In this document: positions 57,497-64,000 of the stretch, one piece after another
How the letters are laid out: the number at the start of each line of letters is the position of its first letter
Position numbering within the stretch: position 1 is the first letter of the stretch
Assembly: GCF_900107535.1 (NCBI RefSeq)
Contig: NZ_FNRA01000012.1
Coordinates: forward strand, 62,001-126,000
DNA from: Pedobacter hartonius
GTDB lineage: Bacteria; Bacteroidota; Bacteroidia; Sphingobacteriales; Sphingobacteriaceae
Direction of reading: 5' to 3'
Length of the DNA: 64,000 nucleotides
Translations under genes and position numbers: made by a program
The notes under the pieces: model-generated
What the model saw: the letters and a program-made list of their open reading frames with translations, nothing else
Told to the model about the DNA's origin: nothing
Database searches by the model: none

Positions 57497-58594
57497 ATGA
57501 AAACAGCTGTTCAATATTGTCAAAGAATAACATTACTGATATTTTTGTGCCTTTCAGCAGGCTTCTCCTCAGCCCAGCAGAAGATCCGTGTAGTGATTGC
57601 AGGACTGAACCACGACCATATCCACAACATTTTACATGAGTTTAAGGACGGTAAGGTCATTGTAGTAGGTATTGTGGAGCCCAGCAGGCAATTGCAGCTC
57701 AAGTTCAGCAAACAATACCAGCTGCCGGATTCGTTGTTTTTCAGCGACCTAAAGCAATTGCTTGTTGCAAAAAAACCAGATGCTGTACTGGGTTATAATG
57801 CCGTGGCAGATCATCTTGCCATTGTGCAGATTTGTGCTCCGCTGGGAGTTCCTGTAATGGTGGAAAAACCATTGGCGGCCACCCTGCAGCAGGCAAAGCA
57901 GATTGAAGCCCTGTCACTGAAATACAAGGTAAAAGTCCTGACTAATTATGAAACTACCTGGTACTCCTCCTATCATGAGGTGTACAACACGGTAAACGGG
58001 GAAAACATTGGAAAAATAAAAAAGATGGTAGTTCATGACGGGCATCAGGGGCCAAAGGAAATTGGCTGCAGCCCTGAATTTTTAACCTGGTTAACTGATC
58101 CGGTAAAAAACGGGGCCGGTGCGCTGAATGATTTTGGCTGTTATGGCGCCGATCTGATGACCTGGCTGATGAAGGGCAACCGCCCGATAGCTGTAACGGC
58201 CATTGCAAGGCACTATAAACCGGAGGTTTACCCAAAAGTGGAAGACGATGCGACGATCCTTGTTGAATACCCGGGGGCAACCGGATTAATTGAAGCCTCC
58301 TGGAACTGGCCGTTTTCTATCAAAGACCTGGAGGTGTTTGGCGAAACCGGTTATCTTCATGCGCTGGACAACACCACTATCCTGACCAGAATGCCTGAAA
58401 ACAATATGAGTACCAAAAAGGCTGCTCCGCTGGAGCTTTCTGTCAGCAACCCGATGACCTACCTCGCGGCCGTACTCAAAAATGAAATACCGGGAACTGA
58501 CGATCTTTCATCATTAAAGTACAATATGATCGTCATGGAGATCCTGGATGCAGCGAAAAGATCTGCTGCAAGCGGGAAAAGAATAGTCCTGTAA
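57497..58594 (+). CDS. Exported Gfo/Idh/MocA family oxidoreductase
   Basis: 365 residues from the ATG at 57497; the longer frame from 57416 was rejected because a signal peptide (LLIFLCLSAGFSSAQQ) sits right after this ATG. The NAD(P)-binding domain has IRVVIAGLNHDHIHNIL in place of the common GxGxxG, then VVGIVEPS and the family's VMVEKPLAATLQQAKQ (Lys of EKP). The C-terminal domain contains GAGALNDFGCYGADLMTWL (Asp/His-equivalent region) and VEYPGATGLIEASWNWP. A TAT-less Sec signal on a dinucleotide-dependent enzyme is unusual but recurrent among Bacteroidota homologues that retain tightly bound cofactor. The substrate is probably a sugar or inositol derivative. Confidence 0.87.
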   Translation: MKTAVQYCQRITLLIFLCLSAGFSSAQQKIRVVIAGLNHDHIHNILHEFKDGKVIVVGIVEPSRQLQLKFSKQYQLPDSLFFSDLKQLLVAKKPDAVLGYNAVADHLAIVQICAPLGVPVMVEKPLAATLQQAKQIEALSLKYKVKVLTNYETTWYSSYHEVYNTVNGENIGKIKKMVVHDGHQGPKEIGCSPEFLTWLTDPVKNGAGALNDFGCYGADLMTWLMKGNRPIAVTAIARHYKPEVYPKVEDDATILVEYPGATGLIEASWNWPFSIKDLEVFGETGYLHALDNTTILTRMPENNMSTKKAAPLELSVSNPMTYLAAVLKNEIPGTDDLSSLKYNMIVMEILDAAKRSAASGKRIVL

Positions 58595-58861
58595 CCGGCA
58601 ACTCATTACATCAGCAGAGCCTTGCCTTTCATTCTGGCTTCGGGCAGGCCGGCTGCTGTAGCCTGAGTGTGGGTTGAGAAAGAAACAAACCTGAGTTACC
58701 GCTCAACACTCACATTAATATCACTCCCAGCACACATTCAGCTTACAGCGGCCGGCCGCCGTGAATGAAGAATACCCTTTAAATGCAGCCATTCTGAACC
58801 AGATTTTCTCTGGGATAATGGCAACAAATGTTATATTCGTATAATATAACGAAACACGCTC
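58595..58861. other. Intergenic stretch with GC-rich palindrome
   Basis: No gene is seen. GCGGCCGGCCGC (58748-58759) is a perfect 12-bp palindrome, out of character for the moderate GC content around it. It precedes the epimerase relic. Confidence 0.35.
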
Positions 58862-59040
58862 ATGGATAGCCCTATCAAAGTAATAATCACTGGAACAACG
58901 GGTATGGTTTATGCGTTCCGGCCGGGTCAGGGTTCTGCACCATGAAAGAACTGGCGCGGGCAATGATCCGTGTGGTGAGTTTATCCGGCGGCAAACGCCC
59001 GATCAAAGGAAAGGAAATCATCAGCCTGGGAAAAGTATAG
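58862..59040 (+). pseudogene. NAD-dependent epimerase/dehydratase relic with central deletion
   Basis: The ATG at 58862 reads MDSPIKVIITGTTGMV, the NAD-binding start (TGxxGxx) of an atypical SDR. The frame then breaks. A shifted frame reads GFCTMKELARAMIRVV and GKRPIKGKEIISLGKV up to the TAG at 59040, matching the C-terminal end of such proteins (of the kind TTKELGLAMINAV...GKDI). About 150 internal residues are missing. The 179-base length also shows that the frame is not kept. Confidence 0.68.
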
Positions 59041-59052
59041 TATACATATCAT

Positions 59053-59439
59053 CTAAACCAGCAGTTTTCTCACCAGGTCATAGAACCGGTTGTTGTTGGA
59101 GATCATCAGGCTGTAGTCTACAATCAGGTAAATATCAGTATCCGGCCCGTACTTTATTCTCAGCGGTTTCCAGAACATACCGAGGCTGTTCACCGAAGCA
59201 GCAGGAAATACATCATCGAATCCCATGTACAGCTCTTTAATCTCAGCAATGGGGATCATCACGCCCTGGTCTCCGTCAATACGAATTGCCCGTTGTGTCA
59301 GAAAAATCTTTCCCTGATATTTGGATAAAGGTGGAACGGATGAAAAATGCCTGCCTGTATACCCGTCGGAAACCTCCATTTCCAGTATATCAGTACCATA
59401 AGCCCAATGTGCAGTTCCTTCGTAAATTGTATTTTCCAT
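59053..59439 (-). CDS. Hypothetical PH-like protein
   Basis: 128 residues, no signal peptide. GKIFLTQRAIRIDGDQGVMIPIAEIKELYMGFDDVFPAASVNSLGMFWKPLRIKYGPDTDIYLIV has the strand order of bacterial PH/GRAM-like domains (an F-LT-RI strand, an I-EI-EL turn, an LRI-Y strand, a final helix RFYDLVRKLL). This is a structural impression only. It is cytosolic. It is divergent from the carboxylesterase gene and convergent with the epimerase relic, whose stop is 12 bp away. Confidence 0.65.
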   Translation of the reverse strand: MENTIYEGTAHWAYGTDILEMEVSDGYTGRHFSSVPPLSKYQGKIFLTQRAIRIDGDQGVMIPIAEIKELYMGFDDVFPAASVNSLGMFWKPLRIKYGPDTDIYLIVDYSLMISNNNRFYDLVRKLLV

Positions 59440-59674
59440 TTCTTTTCCAATAAAATTAGATGCGGGACACAGGCCCTGTTCAGGCCATTATATCATTTGT
59501 GAGTGTATAACCAACAAACCTCTCAATATGTTCAAAATGAAAAATAAAAATTATGCGCAGCTAACCATACATTTCCGAGCAAAGTGAAATTGTTACAATA
59601 ATAATCCTGAGGGCAGGGAAATATGGGTCAATATTGATTAAATTTATTACATCAAAAACCGATACACTTCACCT

Positions 59675-61315
59675 ATGAAATACAACCTGACGATATTCAT
59701 GTTCATCTGCTGCAGTAACCTCGCCGTGCTTGGCCAAAGCCAGCAGCCGGTTGCCCTCAAACGCGTAACTACTGCCAACGGCATTCTGGAAGGCACCGCC
59801 GAAAGTTCCGGCATTACCAGTTTTAAGGGCATTCCCTTTGCACAGCCCCCGCTGGGTGAACTGCGATGGAAAGAGCCTCAGCCTGTGCAGAACTGGCAGG
59901 GTGTACGTAAAGCTGATCACTTCGGAAACAGGGGGATGCAAAAACCGGTGTTTGGCGACATGGGGTTCAGGGCTGACAGTATCAGTGAAGATTGCCTGTA
60001 CCTGAATGTATGGACCCCGGCCCGCAGTTCAAAAGAAAAACTGCCTGTGCTGGTCTATTTCTATGGCGGCGGACTGGTTGCTGGTGATGGATCTGAACCG
60101 CGGTACGACGGCGAGAGCATGGCAAAAAAAGGAATAGTTACCCTAACCGTCAATTACCGTCTTGGTATCTTTGGTTTTTTCTCGCATCCTGAACTCAGCA
60201 GAGAATCGCCACATCACGCATCAGGGAACTATGGTTATATGGACCAGACTGCAGCCCTGAAATGGGTGAAGAAAAATATTGAGGCCTTTGGTGGTGATCC
60301 GTCCAGGGTAACCATCGCAGGGGAATCCGCAGGTTCAATCTCCGTGTTTGCACAAATGGCTTCTCCACTCTCTAAAGGCCTGTTTGCAGGTGCCATCGGA
60401 GAAAGCGGCGCTGCCATCTTTCCTACCATCGCTCCTGTTCCATTGGCTGCAGGAGAAGCCAGAGGTACTGCCTTTGCAGCAAAGACCGGCGCTGCATCAC
60501 TGGCCGATCTGCGCAAGCTTCCTGCCACCAAACTTCTGGATATCGCCTACCAAAACAATATGGGAGGCGCCACCACTACTGTTGACGGATATTTCTTCCC
60601 TGAGCTACCCGTAAAAACTTTTACCGAAGGCCGGCAAGCCCATGTACCGATACTGGTGGGCTGGAATTCGGCAGAGGTATCCTACCAGTCTATCCTCAAA
60701 AACGCATCACCTACCCTTGAAAACTATACCAAAGCGTTAAAGGAACTATACGGTGAAAAAAGCAGCGAAGTTTTAAAGCTCTATCCGGCAACTACAGAAG
60801 CCGAAGTGATCTGTTCAGCTACAGCATTGTCCAGTGACAGGTTCATCGCCTACAGCACCTGGAAATGGGCCGACCTGCACACTAAAACCGGAGCAAAACC
60901 CGTATACCGGTACCTCTTCTCCAAATCCAAACCACCGATGACCGAAAGTATGAAAAATGCGGTTCCGGGTTTCGCAGGAGGCATCATGAAAGGAACTACC
61001 GGCACTACTGCTGCAAAACCCGCAGCACCCGCCGGCGCACCCCACGCATTTGAAATTGAATACGCCATGGGCAACCTCCACTACAACAAGGTATATGCCT
61101 GGACGGCAGACGACCATAAAGTATCTGATACCATGCTGGAATACTTCGCCAACTTCGTCAAAAACGGCAATCCAAACGGCGGTAAATTACCAAAATGGCC
61201 GGAGATCAGAAGCAATCAGCAGGTAAACTATATCAACCTGGATGTCAACACCAAAGCTGAAGTAGAGACTGACCGCGCCCGTTACCTGTTCCTGGATAAA
61301 GAATATTCAAAATAG
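59675..61315 (+). CDS. Type-B carboxylesterase (exported)
   Basis: 546 residues with a signal peptide (YNLTIFMFICCSNLAVLGQSQ). Type-B carboxylesterase motifs: GIPFAQPPLGELRWKEPQPVQNW, EDCLYLNVWTPA, VYFYGGGLVAGDG (oxyanion hole; GGG instead of the usual HGGG/HGG), TVNYRLGIFGFFSHPELS and nucleophile elbow GESAGSISV (Ser near 217). A late PHAFEIEYAMGN region holds the catalytic His. It is likely a periplasmic or secreted esterase of broad range. The insertion AGGIMKGTTGTTAAKPAAPAGAPHAF near the C-terminus is low-complexity. Confidence 0.92.
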   Translation: MKYNLTIFMFICCSNLAVLGQSQQPVALKRVTTANGILEGTAESSGITSFKGIPFAQPPLGELRWKEPQPVQNWQGVRKADHFGNRGMQKPVFGDMGFRADSISEDCLYLNVWTPARSSKEKLPVLVYFYGGGLVAGDGSEPRYDGESMAKKGIVTLTVNYRLGIFGFFSHPELSRESPHHASGNYGYMDQTAALKWVKKNIEAFGGDPSRVTIAGESAGSISVFAQMASPLSKGLFAGAIGESGAAIFPTIAPVPLAAGEARGTAFAAKTGAASLADLRKLPATKLLDIAYQNNMGGATTTVDGYFFPELPVKTFTEGRQAHVPILVGWNSAEVSYQSILKNASPTLENYTKALKELYGEKSSEVLKLYPATTEAEVICSATALSSDRFIAYSTWKWADLHTKTGAKPVYRYLFSKSKPPMTESMKNAVPGFAGGIMKGTTGTTAAKPAAPAGAPHAFEIEYAMGNLHYNKVYAWTADDHKVSDTMLEYFANFVKNGNPNGGKLPKWPEIRSNQQVNYINLDVNTKAEVETDRARYLFLDKEYSK

Positions 61316-61575
61316 CAATTTAGCAAGCCATCTTTCCCAGGACTGCTGAACTGCTCTGCTACAGGATGATTACCTATGCAACTTAACAAGCCATCCTGCT
61401 ACAGGATAACTTAAAAAAAGTGAACATTGGTTTCGATGCCTTCTGGCGCGCTTCAGCGGTAGACAGCATCGAAACCAATGTTCACTTTTTTTCAGCCAAG
61501 CCAGGAATAACTTAGGCTACTGACACATAAATTAAGCAATGGTTACTTACAAATACATCAAGCAACGGCTGCTAA
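61316..61575. repeat. Short imperfect direct repeats around the long hairpin
   Basis: CTGCTACAGGAT occurs twice (near 61354 and 61397) and AAGCCATC twice (near 61325 and 61388). Related pieces AAGCAATGGTTACT and AAGCAACGGCTGCT follow after the hairpin. They look like decayed tandem units of about 40-60 bp. Confidence 0.4.
61413..61492. terminator. Long perfect hairpin (27-bp arms), bidirectional terminator or repeat element
   Basis: Bases 61413-61439 and 61466-61492 are perfect inverted copies with seven A at the outer left and seven T at the outer right, enclosing 26 bases. It lies between convergent genes (carboxylesterase, PNPOx-like). A 27-bp stem is much longer than the other terminators in this window (about 11-16 bp). 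Confidence 0.7.
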
Positions 61576-61579
61576 CATA

Positions 61580-62068
61580 TTAGAAATTAATCTTATCATG
61601 TTTCCCTGCGTCAGGCTGCTCACCGGTAACAATCGCTTTCAGCAGACTAAAAGCAAGCACTATCTTTGACGATGTTCCATTCCAGTACTCCGCAGATTCC
61701 GGCGTCACTTTAATCAGTATTAGTCTCGGATCTTCGATTCCGTCCGGAAACCATGCTTTAACAGGTGCGGAAAAGTATGCTTCCTTTCTCACCCGGTCAT
61801 CCACCAGTTCTGCTTTACCATTCACCGTAATGTAGGTATTGTCAGACGGGCTGCTATAACCTAAAGTTATCTGATTGTCCTTTGATATCTCTGCTGATTT
61901 AGGAGAATACTCATTGGTAAAAAACCAGATACTCCCATCTTCCTCTACTTTAGCAGTAGCCATAGGCCGGCTCGAAAATTCATCCTTGGCAGAAAGTGTG
62001 GTGAAAATGCAGATTCTGACCTCTTCAATTTTTCTTTTTAATATTTCAATATTTTTTTCGTTTTTCAT
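61580..62068 (-). CDS. Pyridoxamine 5'-phosphate oxidase-like protein (general stress protein 26 type)
   Basis: 162 residues from the ATG at 62068 (MKNEKNIEILKRKIEEVRICIFTTLS); the longer frame overlaps the upstream gene and lacks homology. Split-barrel flavin-binding fold: ICIFTTLSAKDEFSSRPMATAKVEEDGSIWFFTNEYSPKSAEISKDNQITLGYSSPSDNTYITVNGKAELVDD, then FPDGIEDPRLILIKVTPESAEYWNGTSSKI. This is the GSP26/PNPOx_like group, which binds FMN, FAD or F420-like cofactors and is often stress-related. It is probably co-transcribed with the fRMsr gene 52 bp upstream. Confidence 0.88.
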   Translation of the reverse strand: MKNEKNIEILKRKIEEVRICIFTTLSAKDEFSSRPMATAKVEEDGSIWFFTNEYSPKSAEISKDNQITLGYSSPSDNTYITVNGKAELVDDRVRKEAYFSAPVKAWFPDGIEDPRLILIKVTPESAEYWNGTSSKIVLAFSLLKAIVTGEQPDAGKHDKINF

Positions 62069-62120
62069 GTCGAATGTTTTCCTACTAAACATCCTCCTGC
62101 TGAATTTGTTTTCCAGGAGA

Positions 62121-62597
62121 CTATAAGCTGATGTGAGCAATGATCTTGCCGAGGTACTCTTCATCTACGCTGTCAAAATGAGATAACTCTGCGCTGTCTG
62201 CATCTAGCACTCCTATTACTTCCCCATCTTTCAACAGTGGTAATACGATCTCTGATCTTGAAGCGGAGCTGCAGGCAATATGCCCGGGGAACTGGTCCAC
62301 GTCATCCACAATAAAAGTTTTAGCTTCCAGCCAGGCCGCGCCGCATACCCCTTTGCCTTTCCTGATCCTTGTACATGCAACCGGTCCCTGGAAAGGTCCT
62401 AAAACCAGTTCCTCATTTTTTACCAGGTAAAAGCCGATCCATAACCAGCCGAACTGTTCCTTCAGCGCCGCAGCTACATTTGCCAGGTTTGCGGTAAGGT
62501 CTTCCTCGCCGTTAATGAGTGCTTCGATCTGCGGTAACAATGATTGATACTGCCGTTCTTTACTTTCACTTTTTATAATTACTAAATCTTCTGCCAT
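62121..62597 (-). CDS. msrC: Free methionine-(R)-sulfoxide reductase (GAF domain)
   Basis: 158 residues, one GAF domain. The three family cysteines are Cys75 (GPVACTRI), Cys85 (GKGVCGAAWL) and Cys109 (FPGHIACSSASRSEI). Their spacing (10 and 24 residues) equals that of E. coli Cys84/94/118, where Cys118 is catalytic. Other conserved parts are NWIGFYL-like WLWIGFYLV and VLDADSAELSHFD. It reduces free L-methionine-(R)-sulfoxide in the cytosol using thioredoxin. Together with the lipoprotein MsrB at 27903 this gives the cell R-sulfoxide repair in two compartments. The likely partner downstream is the PNPOx-like gene. Confidence 0.93.
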   Translation of the reverse strand: MAEDLVIIKSESKERQYQSLLPQIEALINGEEDLTANLANVAAALKEQFGWLWIGFYLVKNEELVLGPFQGPVACTRIRKGKGVCGAAWLEAKTFIVDDVDQFPGHIACSSASRSEIVLPLLKDGEVIGVLDADSAELSHFDSVDEEYLGKIIAHISL

Positions 62598-62709
62598 TGT
62601 TGCGGGTATATGAAATGATAAAATTAAGCAATTGGTGATACAACTACGTAAAGCATGCGTAATATTGTTAGATTTGGGCGGGTAATACCAATGAATTTAA
62701 CCGAGATCA

Positions 62710-62961
62710 ATGAGAGTAATTGCAGAACTGCCACATCCCGAATGTAAAATAACTTTGTTCAACATGAACCAGAAGTACATTGTAAAATTTGAACAGGGAA
62801 CATTAGAACAAAGCTATAAATTATCAGAAATTGACCTGAGCGGAGGGGGAGCAAATGAGATCTTTCAGATCCTTGATGAAGCTTTTATTGCCACCGTGGT
62901 AGACAGGTTTAAGGCCATGCGGACGGATTTCTCAGCAGCTTACAAGAGGCAGCAGTATTAA
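62710..62961 (+). CDS. Small conserved-looking protein, unknown
   Basis: 83 residues, MRVIAELPHPECKITLFNMNQKYIVKFEQGTLEQSYKLSEIDLSGGGANEIFQILDEAFIATVVDRFKAMRTDF. The strand-rich first half and helical second half look like a genuine folded protein, and I have the impression of similar short proteins in other Sphingobacteriaceae, but no named family. It is divergent from the fRMsr gene. An AT-rich 12-bp-arm hairpin (62993-63025) follows. Confidence 0.68.
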   Translation: MRVIAELPHPECKITLFNMNQKYIVKFEQGTLEQSYKLSEIDLSGGGANEIFQILDEAFIATVVDRFKAMRTDFSAAYKRQQY

Positions 62962-63299
62962 TACATATAAAACCTGTAACTAACTGTATAATAGAATAAA
63001 ATATAGCTAAACAATATTTTATTCTGCATTTTTCACAGATTTTAATTTATTTCGGTGCCGCATTATAAAGCCTTAATTGACAACAACTGCGTTAACTAAC
63101 AGAATTACTGTCCATTAATATGTATCATAGAATTATATTTGGTAAATAAAAACAGCCAAATATAATTTTGTTTCACTTCAGAATGATAAATGCTGCCATT
63201 TCATAGAAACGACTGGAAAAGCATTAAACAGCATAGGTGTGATTGTATTTAAACATTAACTTAACCTTGCTGTTGTATCTTTACACCACAACCATACCC
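62962..63299. repeat. Intergenic region with two AT-rich inverted repeats
   Basis: AGAATAAAATAT (62993-63004) / ATATTTTATTCT (63014-63025) is a candidate terminator of the 83-residue gene. AATTATATTTGG (63131-63142) / CCAAATATAATT (63156-63167) is a second perfect pair, carrying one TATATTTG (TAnnTTTG) on each strand in opposite directions. No gene is seen. Confidence 0.5.
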
Positions 63300-63941
63300 A
63301 TGAATATCTACTTCCGCGCTTTGTTTACAATTACCTTTCTTTTATCATTTTCAAGATCATCATTTTCACAGGACACTCCCCTTCGCATTGATAAGTTTTA
63401 CACCATGAGCGGATTTGGATTTTCCATTCCTACGGGTGGCAGCGCCGCTTTTATGAGGCCAAAATTCTCCACCACTATCGGCACAAACATCGGCCTTGGG
63501 AATGGTCATTTATTCCTGTATCCGAAGTTAAGCCTGCACGTATTCGGGTACGATAATGCACTGATTGGAAAGAACTCCAATTACGAACTGGAAAAAGGAC
63601 GCGCTACTACTTATCTGCTGAACGTGGCACTAGGCTACCGGAAGATCGTCCGGAGTTTTGCTTTCTATGGCTTTTTAGGTGGTGGTGGAGGGTTTGTACT
63701 TACGCCGAGGATTATGGTCAGCCAGGAGACCAATATGGCCGTCTTAAACAACAAAACCAACCATATGGGGATCATAGAACCGGGAGCAGGAATAGAATAC
63801 AATATCGGAGGTGCCAACGTGTTTATCGAAACCAGCTATATGCATGGCATAGGCAATATCGGGAACAGGCCGTTTAATGCGATACCTGTCACTATCGGTA
63901 TTAAACCTAACTTAAGCAGGGCATTCAGAAAAAAGAAATAA
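63300..63941 (+). CDS. Outer-membrane beta-barrel-like protein
   Basis: 213 residues from the ATG at 63300 (MNIYFRALFTITFLLSFSRSSFSQ, signal peptide); the upstream ATG at 63243 was rejected for burying the signal. The mature chain shows alternating amphipathic strands (YTMSGFGFSIPTGGSAAFMRPKFSTTIGTNIGLGNGHLFLYPKLSLHVFGYDNAL, TYLLNVALGYRKI, FYGFLGGGGGFVL, MGIIEPGAGIEYNIGGANVFIETSYMHGIG), as in small OmpW- or PorT-like barrels. The end (NLSRAFRKKK) is basic rather than a terminal Phe, so insertion by the standard route is not certain. A TATCTTTA -7-like element lies about 20 bp upstream. Confidence 0.72.
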   Translation: MNIYFRALFTITFLLSFSRSSFSQDTPLRIDKFYTMSGFGFSIPTGGSAAFMRPKFSTTIGTNIGLGNGHLFLYPKLSLHVFGYDNALIGKNSNYELEKGRATTYLLNVALGYRKIVRSFAFYGFLGGGGGFVLTPRIMVSQETNMAVLNNKTNHMGIIEPGAGIEYNIGGANVFIETSYMHGIGNIGNRPFNAIPVTIGIKPNLSRAFRKKK

Positions 63942-63964
63942 TTGGGAATATCAGGCTTCTTCCA

Positions 63965-64000
63965 TCAGTGAGGCCTCTATTGCTGAAGATGCCTCACTGA
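63965..64000. terminator. Hairpin at the right window edge
   Basis: TCAGTGAGGC (63965-63974) and GCCTCACTGA (63991-64000) are perfect 10-bp inverted arms, 23 bp after the last gene. Any T-run would fall outside the window. Confidence 0.6.

Noticed and set aside
1..64000. CRISPR array, insertion sequence or prophage
   Set aside because: No regularly spaced repeats, transposase, terminal inverted repeats with target duplications, or phage structural genes were seen.

Overview
The window looks like chromosomal DNA of a Bacteroidota member, most likely a Sphingobacteriaceae species (Pedobacter or Mucilaginibacter type; this placement is inference). The signs are a SusC/SusD pair with a hybrid two-component regulator, a DUF4249/TonB-receptor pair, a GT117/DUF2723 protein, many lipoprotein signals with few classical Shine-Dalgarno sites, and repeated -7 elements of the Bacteroidota form TAnnTTTG. 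There is one tRNA (Ser, anticodon TGA). I found no rRNA, CRISPR array, phage or intact insertion sequence.

Layout. 1-6 kb: partial AI-2E-type permease, SDR, nucleoside phosphorylase, TPR protein, then an AraC regulator followed by an SDR. 5.7-9.3 kb: PadR regulator overlapping a DUF2723 membrane protein, with a 19-bp-arm palindrome over the PadR promoter. 9.4-10.8 kb: two cytochrome-P460-like proteins. 16.3-10.9 kb (minus): TonB receptor with STN domain, DUF4249 lipoprotein, LytS-like kinase and LytTR regulator in one operon. 16.4-20.4 kb: glycosyltransferase, Nudix regulator, and relics of an AraC gene and a TolC-type gene. 20.4-25.6 kb: SGNH hydrolase, MlaE/F/D-type lipid transport operon, SseB-like protein, ferritin. 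25.9-33.6 kb: a second AraC-SDR module, MsrB, tRNA-Ser, esterase, a third (decayed) AraC gene with an NTF2-like gene and a truncated CMD gene, and a zinc alcohol dehydrogenase. 33.7-42.9 kb (minus): SusD, SusC and a 1382-residue hybrid regulator. 43-45.6 kb (minus): four-gene operon of a cytosolic protein, an integral membrane protein, a NarL-type kinase and its regulator. 45.9-64 kb: small lipoproteins, SGNH lipoprotein, UMF1-type MFS, GH20 hexosaminidase, DUF885 protein, exported acetolactate decarboxylase, CocE/NonD hydrolase, Gfo/Idh/MocA oxidoreductase, epimerase relic, carboxylesterase, PNPOx-like protein, free methionine-R-sulfoxide reductase and an outer-membrane barrel protein.

The most notable observation is a shared promoter architecture. 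Five promoters (4.8, 26.75, 27.75, 31.0 and 32.5 kb) carry two direct 16-bp repeats with a 21-bp period, ending 19-20 bp before a TAnnTTTG-type -7 element. They lie in front of two SDR genes, an AraC gene, an NTF2-like gene and an alcohol dehydrogenase. A sixth single copy overlaps the -7 box of the first AraC gene. The window therefore seems to hold a family of duplicated AraC-oxidoreductase modules whose operators have diverged with their regulators. One module has lost its regulator through deletion but keeps its operator. Gene decay by internal deletion recurs: two AraC relics, and TolC, CMD and epimerase relics.
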